From positions 349,676 through 413,675 of the forward strand of contig NW_006763135.1 in NCBI RefSeq assembly GCF_000264905.1: a stretch of DNA of 64,000 bases, in the 5' to 3' direction. The position numbers and the translations under genes are program-made. Every line of letters begins with the position of its first letter. The stretch's first letter is position 1. Under the pieces are notes generated by a model. The model had not been told where the DNA came from. It was given only the letters and a program-made list of their open reading frames with translations, and ran no database searches. Of this stretch, positions 44,700-56,504 are shown in pieces. The stretch is from Stereum hirsutum FP-91666 SS1 (taxonomy: Eukaryota > Basidiomycota > Agaricomycetes > Russulales > Stereaceae).

Positions 44700-46607
44700 A
44701 TGGCCACAACAGATTCAATATCCGTCTTTGCCGAAGGTACTTTTGAAGAACAGGTTATTACCCATCTTTCTAGCACCCCTGATCCCCCACAGCTCACTTC
44801 GTTTTCCCCGGAATACGCCCACATCCCCAGTGTACACTTTCCATCTGATGAATCCATTCACTGATCGTGTATCACTTTCTTTAGGTCCTTGAGCTCGCGA
44901 ACTACATATCTCTGACGTCTGAAGAGCCTCAACGCGAACCCTATGTTCAATCTATCCAGGAGCGTTTAAATACTGGAGAGGGACAAACGCCACTAGCGGA
45001 GGATGAGGGCAGGCGGAGGCAGGTCTTTGAGGCAGTAGTCGCAGATGTGAAGGGTATCCCAGAGGGCTCGAGTGCAAAAGGTACGTCTGCATGGTTCTAG
45101 ACGTAATATGTGTGAGAGATACTGATTTCTATATGTGGCGCAGAGACGGAAGGGTTCTTCAACCTTTTGTATGCTCACCTTTTGACGCTCTTCCCAGCGG
45201 ATTCTCCAGAAACGCAGGCAAACGTCCCGAGGCTTGTCGAGATAATCTCGTCATCACCATCTATCTCCTCGAGTACGAAGTACCGCACGTGCGTCTCGTA
45301 TATTCTACCTATGGCGCACAGCGATTCTAACTTCAGACGCTCCATCTTGTTCTTTACTCTAATCTAGCCTCACGAATCTTTTCAACTCTCTTCCTCGTCG
45401 CTCTCCTCTTCGACTCAAAGTCTATACTACCCTCCTCACCCTCGCGAGCTCCGCAGACGAACTCAACGTCCTCCTCCTGACTCCTTCCGACGTCGACAAA
45501 TGGCTCTCCGAATGGGACATCTCGTCCGAAGAGAAGATCGCGTTCCTGAAGCAACTCGTGGAGGCATACGAGAAAGCAGGAGATTCGTGCGTTCGTCTCA
45601 CATCACCTTTACCGTCATGCACTCATGTTTATCCCTGCATTTCGAAACACCGCCGAACAAAACAGTAAAACATCCTATACCTACCATCTCTCCTACCTCC
45701 GCTTGCTCCCCTCAGCTTCACCCGAGGCCCTCACTGCCTCAGTCAAACTCATCACAGCTGCCCTTTCCGATCCTACTATGTACGACTTCGACCCGCTCTT
45801 CCGCATCGACGCCGTCGTCGAGTCTGCAAAGGACCACGAAATCTTCGAGCTCTTGCGAGTCTTCTTGACCGGAGGATTGGAGGAGCTGAAGGCTTGGGGA
45901 GAGAAGTATGGGAATGATGGCGGATGGGAGAAATATGGTGCGTCTTTCTTTATAGCTTGTATGTACCGACGACTGATCAGCTGACACGCTTGGACGTGTA
46001 GGTCTTGACCAGGCTCAGTTGGAGCACAAAATGAGGCTGCTCTCGCTTGCGTCGCTCGGATTCGAGAATGTCGGCCAGGATTTGCCTTACGCCAAGATCG
46101 CCGCGTCGATACACGTCGAAGAGAGCGAGGTCGAGAAATGGGTCATCGATGGTGCGTTTCTTCACTTCATACTTCCTCTTACTCGCTCCCACCAGCCCGT
46201 TCCTCTCATCCACCCGCTATCCCTTATAGACTCGTACTTATTTTTCTAACCTGTTCATGCTCCCAGTCATCCGCACCGGCCTCCTCTCCGGAAAACTCTC
46301 CCAAACCACGCAAACCCTCCACGTCATCCGCTCCACCTCCCGCACCTTCGACGCCCCCCAATGGGAGCTCCTCGCTTCTCGCCTGACCGCTTGGAAAGCT
46401 GGACTTGAAGGCGTGCTCGAGGTCGTAGAGAGCGCGAGGAAGCAGAAAGAGAGTCTGGCAGCGAAGGCGGCGGAGAAGAAGGAGAAGGACGTGGCGAAAG
46501 AGAAGGAGAGGAAAGAGAGTGTTGAGAAGAAGGAGGTGGTGGTGGTGGATGAAGAGGAAGAGGGGCCGGTGCTTGAGGTCGGTGCTGAGGTCGCTGTTGG
46601 TGCGTAG
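44700..46607 (+). CDS. EIF3M: Eukaryotic translation initiation factor 3 subunit M (PCI domain)
   Basis: The protein has about 440 residues in about seven exons, starting MATTDSISVFAEGTFEEQ. It is a subunit of the cytoplasmic eIF3 complex. Recognisable parts: VLELANYISLTSE, ETEGFFNLLYAHLLTLFP, RTLHLVLYSNL, VYTTLLTLASSADELN, AYTYHLSYLRLLP, AKDHEIFELLRVFLTG, and the PCI domain with KMRLLSLASLGFENVGQDLP, YAKIAASIHVEESEVEKWVI and IRTGLLSGKLSQ. The C-terminus is a Lys/Glu-rich coiled tail followed by an acidic stretch (VVVVDEEEEG), which extends past the conserved core. The MITE pair ends about 490 bp upstream. Confidence 0.92.
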
Positions 46608-46956
46608 GGGGTGGTCGATAACGATGGAGAAGGATGGCGAATACTCGTTAGGGGCGATGTTGTTGAGATGGTATGATATCGATGCTGCGACTGTTGTAGC
46701 TTTATCTTGGGTGTTGTATTGTTCTGCATGGGCTCAACGGTCTCTGGGATCGAGCCAGTAAAAATGATAGGGATGCTTTACCGCAATGTAGGCCATGATC
46801 CGATCTGCTCATACTGCGGAAGAAACAAAATCGGACCATGGTTCGGGCAGCGGTCACCTTCATTATTCTTGTTCACCACACTGCATCTCTCGGACTCAAT
46901 AACATCGGGGCCACAGTGGACTGTGGCGCAAGTAGGTTTCCAACGAGTTCGCCGCG
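46608..46956. other. Intergenic after eIF3m
   Basis: This is the 3' flank of eIF3m. No gene is seen. Confidence 0.5.
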
Positions 46957-46969
46957 ACGCGTGACGTCA
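46957..46969 (+). promoter_or_regulatory. MCB box fused to a CRE-like site
   Basis: ACGCGT (46957-46962) overlaps TGACGTCA (46962-46969) 130 bp before the ATG at 47093. ACGCGT is the core bound by MBF-type (Mbp1/Swi6) G1/S regulators; TGACGTCA is the bZIP CRE palindrome. Confidence 0.5.
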
Positions 46970-46992
46970 CACGTACCGTAACAAAAACCGCG

Positions 46993-46998
46993 ACGCGT
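46993..46998 (+). promoter_or_regulatory. Second MCB box
   Basis: A second ACGCGT in the same CGACGCGT context lies 31 bp after the first and 95 bp before the ATG at 47093. Confidence 0.45.
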
Positions 46999-47092
46999 CT
47001 TTCTTTCGCGTTCTCCTCCATCTCCGTCTGGCCACCGCCATCCGTTCACTCTTGACATCACTTCCTCGGGCCCTACTTAACTTTTACCCGAA

Positions 47093-47960
47093 ATGTTTGC
47101 CTCCGACGATGAATTCGAACCGGGAAGTCCTGAATTGGCCCCCACGACCACGACAAAGAAACGCAAATCCACTGGTACCGGTTCTACGTCCAAGAAATCT
47201 CGTACGAGCGCGTCAAACTCGATCATAGACCCCGAGAAATCAGTCCTCATAACCGCGGTCCTAGGCAACAAAGCGTCCTATGCTGAATCTACGAACCCTC
47301 AAGCCCTTGGGGATATCCTTGTCGACATCGCTGGGTACGCGAGGGACTTGGAGACAGCATTGAAGGAGAGCCAGGCGAATGGGAGTGGAGGAGCAGAGTC
47401 GAGCTCTGGTGGTATTAGGAAGAAGACGAAAGAGGAGTTGGAAGTTGCTGCGGATAAACTGAGCAATGTTGTGCATAGCGGGATCAAGAAGCAGATGTCG
47501 GTTCGTCTGCTTTCATTTTCTTCGAATTTTCACTCCTTGTCGTGGACATTGGCTCACTTTCTCCGACACTCATGTGTATCTTTGAACTGATGCAGTGGAA
47601 GCCGAGCTGCAAGACTAACTCCGCCAAATTCGCTTATGACGGGATATGCACCGATCCTGAGGTATTTGGACATATGTTGGGTTCAAGCGGGCCTCCGACG
47701 TGGAAGATGAAGAAGTTCTCGAGGGAAGACTTCGAGGATAAAATTGGAAGGTGTACTGCCTCCATACGGTGCGTGCTCGTTCTGCTTTCCTGAACATATA
47801 ACTCTCGACCGGCGTCTGGCTTCGACTTTTTCAGGCACAAATGCTAATAGTATCATGGAATAGGTACGGGTCTCTGCAGATCACGAGCAAGGACGTGAAC
47901 ATTCGCTGGAGCGACACGGGAGAATTCAAGATCACCGGGTCATACGGCAGGGGTTTCTAG
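47093..47960 (+). CDS. Unrecognised protein with a basic nuclear-type N-terminus
   Basis: Three exons (47093 to about 47497, about 47594 to 47769, about 47865-47960) encode about 225 residues. The N-terminus has TTTTKKRKSTG and SKKSRTS, a bipartite-like nuclear signal. A helical middle follows (LVDIAGYARDLETALKES, then KKTKEELEVAADKLSNVVHS). The C-terminal half is compact and rich in Trp, Gly and Lys: WKPSCKTNSAKFAYDG, PPTWKMKKFSREDFEDKIG, YGSLQITSKDVNIRWSD and ITGSYGRGF. I do not recognise the family. Two MCB boxes directly upstream suggest G1/S-timed expression, which with the nuclear signal would fit a DNA or chromatin role; that is inference. Confidence 0.7.
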
Positions 47961-48569
47961 TTCTCAGTATGCTACGAGGAGCAAGAACTGCGGGGGATCT
48001 TCACTCGGAATCGCTGCTTCATCAAGCATTATCTTCTTCCCCACGTCTAATACCTTTAATATGCTCCGAATAATCGAATGCTCCACTTTATCATGCCGCA
48101 TGGCTGTCCATAAGGAGGCAAGGAGGGACTATGTCTCCTTACTACAACCAGTACGCATATATTCATTTTTTTCTGCGTCTGTATCCGAGAAGACTCCGGA
48201 AGATTCGCCACGGATAGGTTAGCATGATCGATATGCATAACAAATATGCTCGTCAACACGATGGTTCTGCATCTCCTAAGTCAACTCATGGTTTCGGACA
48301 TCAAGGAGCTGTCACCACCCCTACACAGTCCGAACCGTTGCCTTATACAGCATTTGATTCACGCCACGGACAGCCGAGTGCTGGGTAATACAGGGGTACC
48401 CTTGTATCACGATGAATGGACTAGCTGGATTGAGTGCATGCGACGAAACGACTGGCAAGCAAATGCGCGAATATTGATTCCAATGCGAAGCACTCATGAT
48501 CAGCAATACAGGTCGTGGCACAATAACTACACTACAAATACACTTCTTCGATGACCATACGAGACCCAT
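47961..48569. other. Intergenic, convergent 3' flanks
   Basis: No gene is recognised between the unknown nuclear-type gene and the DUF6987 gene. Confidence 0.55.
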
Positions 48570-49824
48570 TCACTCATGGTCGCCCCCCAACCCCAGACCT
48601 CCAGTGACACCTCCCAGCGCCCCTCCAACGCCACTCGCCGCTCCACCAGCTGTATCGCCAACCTTTCCTCCGAGCCCTCCGAGCCCTCCAAGACTGCCCA
48701 TTAGACCACCGCCACCTCCTTGCTGTTGGCCTTGACCACCCGAAGGCGCCACTTTCCCGAAATCGATGCCTTTCGTCTTTTCAGAGTCTTTCTTCTCCTG
48801 GTCTTTGATCTTGTCTCCGCCGCCGCCAAGAGCGCCACCGAGGCCTCCTAGACCGATGCTGAGGCAATGGAAGGTGTGCGAGATCAGTAGGTAACACCGC
48901 CAAAGAGAACAAAGGGTACGACGAACCTGCCGAGGAGCTTATTGAGGCCCAGAGCATCGAGTATCCCGTTGAGAATACCACCAAGTCCTATGCCATTGAG
49001 GATGTTACCGAGGAGAGTGAGGACGCCGTTGAGAACGAGTCCGACGCCGGAGATGATCTGCATGAGGGGCTCTGGAGGGCGAGCACGCCGAAACACCGTT
49101 GAGGGTTGCGAATATAGACGAAGCAGGAGCATAATCAGAGGAAACGTACGGGCAAGCATTTCAAACATGGGGCCGAGGTCCTTCTTAGCCTTGGGCATGC
49201 TGTCGATAGTATTCTTCGCATTCTCGATCGTCTCGGTGACGTCTCCCGTGAGCTGCGAACATAACTCGTCAGATTCAAAGACAGCGGTACGAGATGCATC
49301 GACAAGAAATATATGTATACCGTAGCAAGCGACTCAGCGAGATGCTGTTCCTCAGGAAGAGCCCGATGGTCAGATGCCCGGCGCATCGACTGCTGAGAAA
49401 CCTTTCCGCCTGGATCGAGCGCCTTGATACCACCGAGAGCTTCCTGAAGAATACCGTATGCTTGTTCGATGAGAGGTTTGACATTTTTGACGAGAGCTTC
49501 TTCGTCTAGTTCGTCCTTCTCCTGGTCTCGTTTCGCACGGGCAAGGTTCTGTTGCGGATAGCAGCGTCATTCAGCATACCAAAAGCAAAAGAGAGTTGGT
49601 CCACTTTTCCGCCGTCGAAACGCGGGAGGGGGGATATTGTTGATAATGAACCGTCCACGTACCTCGTTGATAAGTTTCAACAAAGGCTTGATCTTATCGA
49701 TTGCTGGGTCGATGTAGTTGGACATCTTGACGGCGAGCTCGGCATCAGCCTTACGCTCCTCTTCGTCCTGTTCGGAGAACTTGGAGCCCTGATTGGACAC
49801 GTTGCCGTAATTTGATTCGCTCAT
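48570..49824 (-). CDS. DUF6987-domain protein, copy 2
   Basis: It is a close paralogue of the gene at 3085-4300, with the same exon layout. Blocks in order: KMSNYIDPAIDKIKPLLKLI, NLARAKRDQEKDELDEEALV, PLIEQAYGILQEALGGIK, ALDPGGKVSQQSMRRASDH, LTGDVTETIENAKNTI, MPKAKKDLGPMFEMLA, EPLMQIISGVGLVLNGVL and TLLGNILNGIGLGGILNG, then a Gly-rich tail ending GLGLGGDHE. The start MSESNYG is at 49824; the frame extends five codons further to an upstream Met. The hydrophobic GVGLVLNGVL...LGLNKLLG part is the most conserved between the copies. The function of DUF6987 is unknown. Confidence 0.85.
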
Positions 49825-50026
49825 GATGAGAGCTATCAACAGGGAGTAGTTAGATGTAAATTCTACAAAAGAAAGACAATGGCGATGGAGGACAACGACG
49901 GGATTTGATGGACGATGGGTGGACGAGGTCGAACGTACTTGGATACGAGGATAAAGGTTGAAGCTAAAGACTATTGATGGTGGGTTGAGGGGAAGAATTA
50001 TACCTCGTCAAAGGCCTATGGACAGC

Positions 50027-50034
50027 CTTATATA
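50027..50034 (-). promoter_or_regulatory. TATA box of the second DUF6987 gene
   Basis: TATATAAG on the minus strand lies about 200 bp before the ATG at 49824, a similar distance to copy 1. Confidence 0.5.
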
Positions 50035-50469
50035 CTATACGGCCGAAATCAGTGTCGGGGATTGGAAGTGGGGAGCAACATCCTATTCCACAGGGCGTCA
50101 CAGCGACGTCAGACCACGCTGATCCTCACCAGAGTCCAAGGATATGCGAAGTACAGAACAGGAACGACGCCTTCCTCTCCCGGAAAGCGCAGTACGGACT
50201 TAAGCCGCAATGTGGCGCTCCGGGAAGTGGCCCCTGCAAGGCCCCTGCATCAGATCTCAGAAAAGTGGCCGTGACGATGACATAGCCGCCACGAGGCGTC
50301 TACTAGCTATGCGTTCAGAATACTTTATAACAAAAAGCCAAAACAGAGAGCCTTTTAGCGTCGGACCGGCAGCGTCCCACACGAGCTGGTGCAACAGGTC
50401 GGCGGATCGATTGGATGTTGACACAGGGTTGTTTGACCAAAGCATACATGCCTGAACCGACTACTACAG
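50035..50469. other. Intergenic, MAP1 3' flank
   Basis: Nothing is recognised. Confidence 0.5.
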
Positions 50470-52553
50470 CTATAATAGCTCCATCGGTTTGCCAGCAGTT
50501 AGGACTTCTACACCTGTCTCCGTAATTCTGGAGTGAAAGAAGTCGTAAGATTCGAGATGAAGGCAAGATGGAAGAATTTGTGGTGAGATGACGAGGAGAG
50601 GAAATAATCACACTCACAGCAATGTTTCCTCAAATTGCGCGCTTTTCTTTCCATCGACGGTCGTAGCAGTCCAGTTATCCGGCCAATGGACTAGGTCCCA
50701 GTGGCTCCCAATATTGATCATCTAGAAAGTCAGAAACAGCGGCGATCACATGAGGTTACGCTATAACGAAGACAGAAGTGTAGGACTTACCGGCTCGATA
50801 GTTAATGTCTGTGGGAGGAGAACGGGTCCGCGTACATGAGTCAGTCAAGGCACGACATCATCCAGAAGCGACTCACCATCCCGGGCTTCATCATCCCGAT
50901 AGCCTTATTCTTTGCGTAGTGCGGAGGATAGGGCGTACAGTGGAAAAGTTCGTTGATTCCATGGCCGGTATACATTCGCACGACAGAACAGCCGTTGGCA
51001 CGGGCGATGGGTTCGCTAACAAACAAAGAACAATGGAATGAGGAAAGCAAAGCAAGACAGCAAGTCGGTCTTACATCGTTTTCCCGATGTCACGGATGAG
51101 GAAACCTGGCTTGCAGAGCTTGATGGCCTCGTCAAGACATTCTCTCGTAGTACGGATGAGCTTCTTAGATTCGTCATCTATCCGGCCCACAGGATACGTA
51201 GCATTGACATCTCCATGGAATCCTGGGTGCAGGTCTGCGTAAGTCAACGAGATCGGCCTCATATGAGCATAGCTAACCGTCATAATAGAGTGACACATCT
51301 GTCAAGAGAGTCGTGATGAGCGTGAAAACGAGGTAAATATACTCATAAGATGGGACTTACCGATGTTGATGATGTCTCCCTCCTGCAGTTTCCGTTGATC
51401 GGGAATACCGTGGCAAATTACTTCATTTAGAGACCTTCAGGCAAGTCAAGAGTCAGCCAGAAATATATCGACATGAGGATTGCCACATCGGATCCTACAG
51501 AGCGAAAGACTTGATGGGACGCACGTGCAGACAGATTTTGGGAAATCTCGGTAGTTCAGGGGCGATGGGTACGCGTTCCTTTCGATAGTAGCTTCATGTA
51601 CAATGGCGTCAATCTCGTCGGTGGTGATCCCGGGACGAACATGGGATGCGGCGATATCAAGCACTTCTCGCGAGAGCTAGAGAAGATCCAAAGGCTTGTG
51701 AGTAACAATCCTCTGCCTGGGATTTGGCCCCGACGACCGCGAGCGTAGCCGTGGGTTTCGTAGACCTAGGATGCATTCGTGGATTTTGACGATCTAGCCG
51801 CAAATAAAAAGATGTAAAACATACCCTGCAGGCTACTCTCATCTTTTCTTGCTCCTCCAGTGTCAAAATACGGAGCCGCCCAGCACCCTTGACCTCTGAA
51901 GTGGGTTCACCTTGAGTGTGGAACAGAATCAGCCCACGGAGATACTTCAACATAATAGAACTCAGGATCCTACCGCTTTCAGCATAGTCTGGTCTTTTTA
52001 TGTGCTCGGGAATTATCCGTCGAGGAGAAAGGGGGTAAACAGGACGCATGCTGCCAGTGAATTCAAAGTTGTGGAAGGGATTGAATGTACCATCGCCACC
52101 TGAAACGGCAGGAACTGAATTGAGTGTAGTGAACTTCAGAGCAAAAGGGCAGCGTAACACGGACTTTTGCTAATGGAAGGATCGTCCAGCAAAGGCTTGC
52201 GTGGAGCGACAATGTCGTGCACACGTTTGTGCGATTTCTATAGACATATCAGTGCCATCGTAGCGTAGACACCCAAGATAATCGACGAACCCCTAACGTG
52301 CAGGTAAGAGTATCAACAGACAGTGCGATTCGGTACGTATTACTTGCCCAGACTTACAGTCAGCCTTGAAACATTCCTGTCCGCAGAAGAACGAGCCCTG
52401 TATCCCTAGTCTTGCTCCCTAACCATGAGTGAGGCGTATTTATAGCGCTTTGACTTTGAAGTGAGCGTACTTGTGACAGGTGGGACACTCCAGTTTAGAA
52501 GGAGGGTGGCCGTTCGGGCATTTTGCACTTTGGCAGGCAACTGTACCGCTCAT
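50470..52553 (-). CDS. MAP1: Methionine aminopeptidase type 1
   Basis: This cytosolic, ribosome-associated enzyme removes initiator methionine. About ten exons, starting [18 protein letters not shown]. The N-terminal zinc-binding region has CQSAKC...CPTCHK...FFCGQECF...HKRVH, as in eukaryotic MetAP1. The peptidase domain begins [20 protein letters not shown]. Metal ligands appear in the expected order: two Asp in [20 protein letters not shown], His in [19 protein letters not shown], Glu in GMTLTIEPMINIGS, and Glu in SAQFEETLL. The C-terminus [14 protein letters not shown] matches the family's end. Length and domain order are normal and all key residues are present. Confidence 0.95.
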
Positions 52554-52987
52554 GGTAGTAGAGGAATAGTATGGCAACAATGAAGGCTGGCTGGATAGCG
52601 AGGAAAAATGTGAATGCAACAGCGGCCACAAATAGGCGCCCGCAAAGTTTATGCACCGGTACCGCCACAAAGCGTGAGTCACGCCACCGCCACAAACCAG
52701 AGGGCCGATTCAGAACAAATTCAGAACCTAGAATTACGGGTACCCACAACGCTACAAGATTCAGGGGGAAATGAAACGAGCAGCATGGACTCCTCATTGT
52801 AAATAAAAGGAGCAGAAAAACAGGAACACCTAGGGCCAAACGTTTCCCAAGCCCAGTAAAAAAACTGAGATCAAATTCCATTCCAGACCATCGTCGTACG
52901 CTACCAATACAAATACAAATGCAATCGTCATTGACCAAAGAAACATCCTCGCGGCTTACATCAGCCACGACCCACGATGTACGCTCA
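52554..52987. other. Spacer between MAP1 promoter and DyP 3' end
   Basis: It is GC-rich near MAP1, with two ACCGCCACAAA-type words at about 52660-52700. I see no TATA box. Confidence 0.5.
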
Positions 52988-54884
52988 TTACTTCTGCGCC
53001 TCAATATGCATATTCACGGCGAAAACATCGCGCAGAGTAGAGATCGATGGAGCGAAGAAATATTCACCCCCTTTCGAAACTACAAACTGCATGGGGATTG
53101 TGAGGTCTTTCCCTTGAGATAAGGGGTCTGTACCCGGCATGTGTCGAACGCCGGCGCTGTTGGTTTGTCCGATGATGGGATCCAGTCCTGCTCCCTTGTG
53201 AGGAAAGTCAGGTTCGTTCGCCCAGCCTAGAGGAGAACGTGCCGTCGTCACACGAGTTCGTAAGAAGGATATGATTAGCATACGCAGGACTCGAGGATGG
53301 AACGAGGTCATTTTAACACACTTTGTTGAATGAACTTGAATCCATTCCCGATGTTGCTCTGGTAGCAAGCAAAGATGAGACCCCTGTCCTCAATCGTCTT
53401 CCCCTCCTCTCTCTCCTTCTTCGTCACCTCGGGTCCGAACTGGATTCCACGCCTGATAATACGGTTCTTTCCGATGAGAGTGCCATGATCCTCGAGGTCT
53501 GCGCGAGGGTTCGTCTTCCGGATGTGAGCGGCGAAGGGGCAGCGATCCTGCGAATCGACTTCGCCTTCGAAGCGGAAGTTATTGTTCCTGGTGGGGTCTT
53601 TCCCAAGGCTGGGCTCATCTTCGAAAGGAGTCATGTCGATCGGTGCACCTAAAAGGAAGAATCACTGTAAATATATACAGAGAACACAGCGATGAACGTC
53701 TCCAGTGAGCAAAGAGAGAAACACACCGCTCTTCCAACGACCGACCATCCGAGCACCCAGCAATTCACTGGCCTGGTCTGGAGGCATATTCGAGTCCTTG
53801 ATCGGGTTGTCGATCAGAAACTCGTCGAACTCAGGAACCAGCTGGGAGAGGTGACGAAGAGCGAGGCTATACAAGATGATCGTTAATCCACGGGTCTCTA
53901 TAATGTCAAGATACATTTAAAAGCTTACAAGCTACCATCAACGGCCCACTTCGGGCGTATAATCTCGTCACCAAGTCGTCCAAGCAGTATGGTACCCTGA
54001 GGAACAGTCTGTTGACCAGGGTTGGGCGTGATGTCAAAGCCTTCGACGGCAGGATGGGAGATACCGTCGAGGAAACCAAAGCTGACGGATAAATACGGGT
54101 CCCAGAGGTCAGCAGTTGTTCTTAGAGAACAAGAGAAAATGTTGTAGTAACACTGACTGCTCATGACCATTGTGGGGCTTCGGTCTCGGTTGACCGACGA
54201 GTTCCAACACGACCTTCAGGCTACTATGACCGCTATGAACGCCGAACATATTCTCGACGTCATTGACCTTGTTTCTGATTACTATAGGGGTAGGGCCGGA
54301 TATGATGATAGCACCGTGAACGGGGTTCCTGAACGCATCGAGCCAGTCAGAGGGGACGAAGGTGCCAGACTCAAATGACCCTGTGTCGCCAAGATCATTA
54401 GCATCACTGAGCTGGCCGTTGACGAACGAGGGGTCCTTTATGTCTTCGGTGATCTCCATCTACAAATAATAGCAACAGAGTTCCGACTCAGTACAAACAT
54501 GGAGGAAAGTCTGATAACGTGACGTACAGTAGTCAAGCCGGTCTGCGAGAAAGCGACGTTGACACAGACGATGTCCAACATTCCAGGCTCGGATTTGTTC
54601 TGCGCTACTTTCGCTTTGTGGTGCGCGATGGTCTGGCGGTGCCCCATGACCTGAGCTGTGGAAGTGATGAGAGGGACTAGGTCGGCGAGTGCGGTACGAA
54701 AGGCTTTCGCGTTGGTGATCTGGAACAAGACGTATGTCAAGCTCGGTTTCGGGAAACCAGGCCTGCAGGAGCGGGAAACAAAGTCATCAGATATGAATAC
54801 GAACAAGAATTAATGTAGATGGACAGACAAGATTTCGCCCTGTATGTTGTCAAAATCAAGCGGTTGGTCTGTCGTAGAAGACAT
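52988..54884 (-). CDS. DyP-type heme peroxidase
   Basis: The dye-decolourising peroxidase has about 490 residues in about seven exons, starting MSSTTDQPLDFDNIQGDI. Family motifs: SLTYVLFQITN, GFLDGISHPAVEGF (the GxxDG motif with the distal aspartate), GARMVGRWKSG, CPFAAHIRKTNPRAD with the proximal heme-ligand histidine, RIIRRGIQFG with the distal arginine, and GLIFACYQSNIGNGFKFIQQ. The C-terminus is IPMQFVVSKGGEYFFAPSIS and ends EAQK at 52988. All catalytic residues are intact. No secretion signal is visible at this start and a TATA box lies 73 bp upstream, so an intracellular or non-classically exported enzyme is likely, as for several fungal DyPs. Confidence 0.93.
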
Positions 54885-54956
54885 TATGACTGCGGTTGTA
54901 TCGGGAGGGTGTCGGGGGTAAAGAGAAGATGAAGGGTAGAAGTATCAACGTACCTC

Positions 54957-54965
54957 TTTTATACC
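54957..54965 (-). promoter_or_regulatory. TATA box of the DyP peroxidase gene
   Basis: GGTATAAAA on the minus strand lies 73 bp before the ATG at 54884. Confidence 0.55.
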
Positions 54966-55299
54966 AAAATTTCGACTGGTCACGGCGATATTGTTCATGT
55001 CGTGCATTCCTACAAGTTCCGGCGTAAGAACCATCTCATTGACAGGGATTCTACCCAGTCTCTACGTCGAAGACATCTGGCGGCTAGACGCCGTTGCACT
55101 GTTCTTTAAGTAGAAGAAGTAGAAAGTACGCTTTATACTTAGTACACTGTTATCAGGCGAAGGCATGTCACCGATCCCATGGACGTGGCTGACCGATACG
55201 GAGTCTGGAGGCCGCGGGACTGAGTCGCGGAAAAGTTGCGCGAAGTTCTGACGAAGTCTTTCTCCTACGAGTGGGGAAGGAGAAGTGCGATATGTGTGC
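54966..55299. other. Intergenic
   Basis: This is the DyP upstream region. No further gene is seen. Confidence 0.5.
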
Positions 55300-56366
55300 T
55301 CAACTTTGTTTGTTGAGCTGACACCATATCAAGGCATTCACCCGGTAGAAATACAAGGACATGTCAGCGACCTTATCACCGGTAAATATATAGAAGAAGA
55401 TAAAACGTGAGTGAATCACGCATTGACTTTTCGTTGACTCGTGGGCGTCAACATGCAGTCCAATAATGTCGGCAACAGACACACGATCGAACAGGACAAG
55501 ATCACGGCCAAAAGCTCCGCGGTCGAGGGGGTCTGAAGGAAAACCAAACGAACTTGTGAGGAAACCGGCCTACCGAACAAGGTAGGTGCGGGCCAAGAAG
55601 CGCTTTCATCCTCGTCCTAATTTGGTTCCAATTGTTCCGGGCTACGATCCAAGATAACCCAAGATGATCGTGTCCGCGGCGATGTTCAAACCCAAAGGTC
55701 GAGGCGCATACCAAGGAAGCACCTGTGAGAGAGTTTGACGGTTATTATGCAAATGTTTACTTACTCAAGTTAGATGAACCATGGGATGGTAGCAGGAATA
55801 CGATTCAGAGGACAGCTCAAGTCAGCGCAAGCTGAGCAGGAAGGAGCGCAGTAACTTTCAGCTACGGAACGACAGAGATACGGAAGTGATCGAGTACCGG
55901 CGGTGTGACCAACGAAGTCAAGACCAAAATCGCCGGTACCAAACACGAGCTCAAAGACTTATTGAAGTTGCGCATCGGAATGCCTTGGGGAAGCACGACA
56001 GAATCCTGGATCCCTGGATAAATTCAATCACCAGCTTGTCGCCTTGCTCGTTAATCTCCTGCACATAAGCCACCGTCTTCTATCGCAAAAAAAAAAATTA
56101 GCTATTTTCTCCCAACTTGACGGAAGACAAAACAGTAAACATACGGGCATGCATCGAGTGCCAAAGAGATGCAGGGGTAAATAAACAAAGAGTACGGACT
56201 GTGCACGACATAGTACTACTATTTGAGTACTACCACCACCCGGAGTGGATGGTGATATGGCGTAGATTCCTGTTTGCTTCAGCTCTGAGAACAATTTCGG
56301 TACAGAACTTTGAGGCGATAAATTGCTAGGCGAGAACTCGACGAGAGCAAAGAGGGAGGACCCCAA
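55300..56366 (-). CDS. Possible multi-exon gene of unknown function
   Basis: Several minus-strand pieces look exonic, with good splice signals, but I could not fix one continuous frame. They are MGSSLFALVEFSPSNLSPQS from 56366; KTVAYVQEINEQGDKLVIEF after a T-tract and GATAG acceptor near 56079; VLPWYAPRPLGLNIAADTII after a CTCACAG acceptor near 55732; and GAFGRDLVLFDRVSVADIIG at about 55520-55460 after a CTTCAG acceptor near 55535. I do not recognise a family. It could be a real orphan gene, a decayed one, or several chance frames. Confidence 0.25.
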
Positions 56367-56504
56367 AACTGGAGCCAGACACGGTCACGTGCCCTCAGGG
56401 TCGACGGCGAACTGCGCTCTCTTCCCAAATGCGCTTTTCTCCTCCGTCTTCCTTCCTTCTGACCGTCAACATCAATCAACTCACCTATTTTCCTCTACAA
56501 AATA

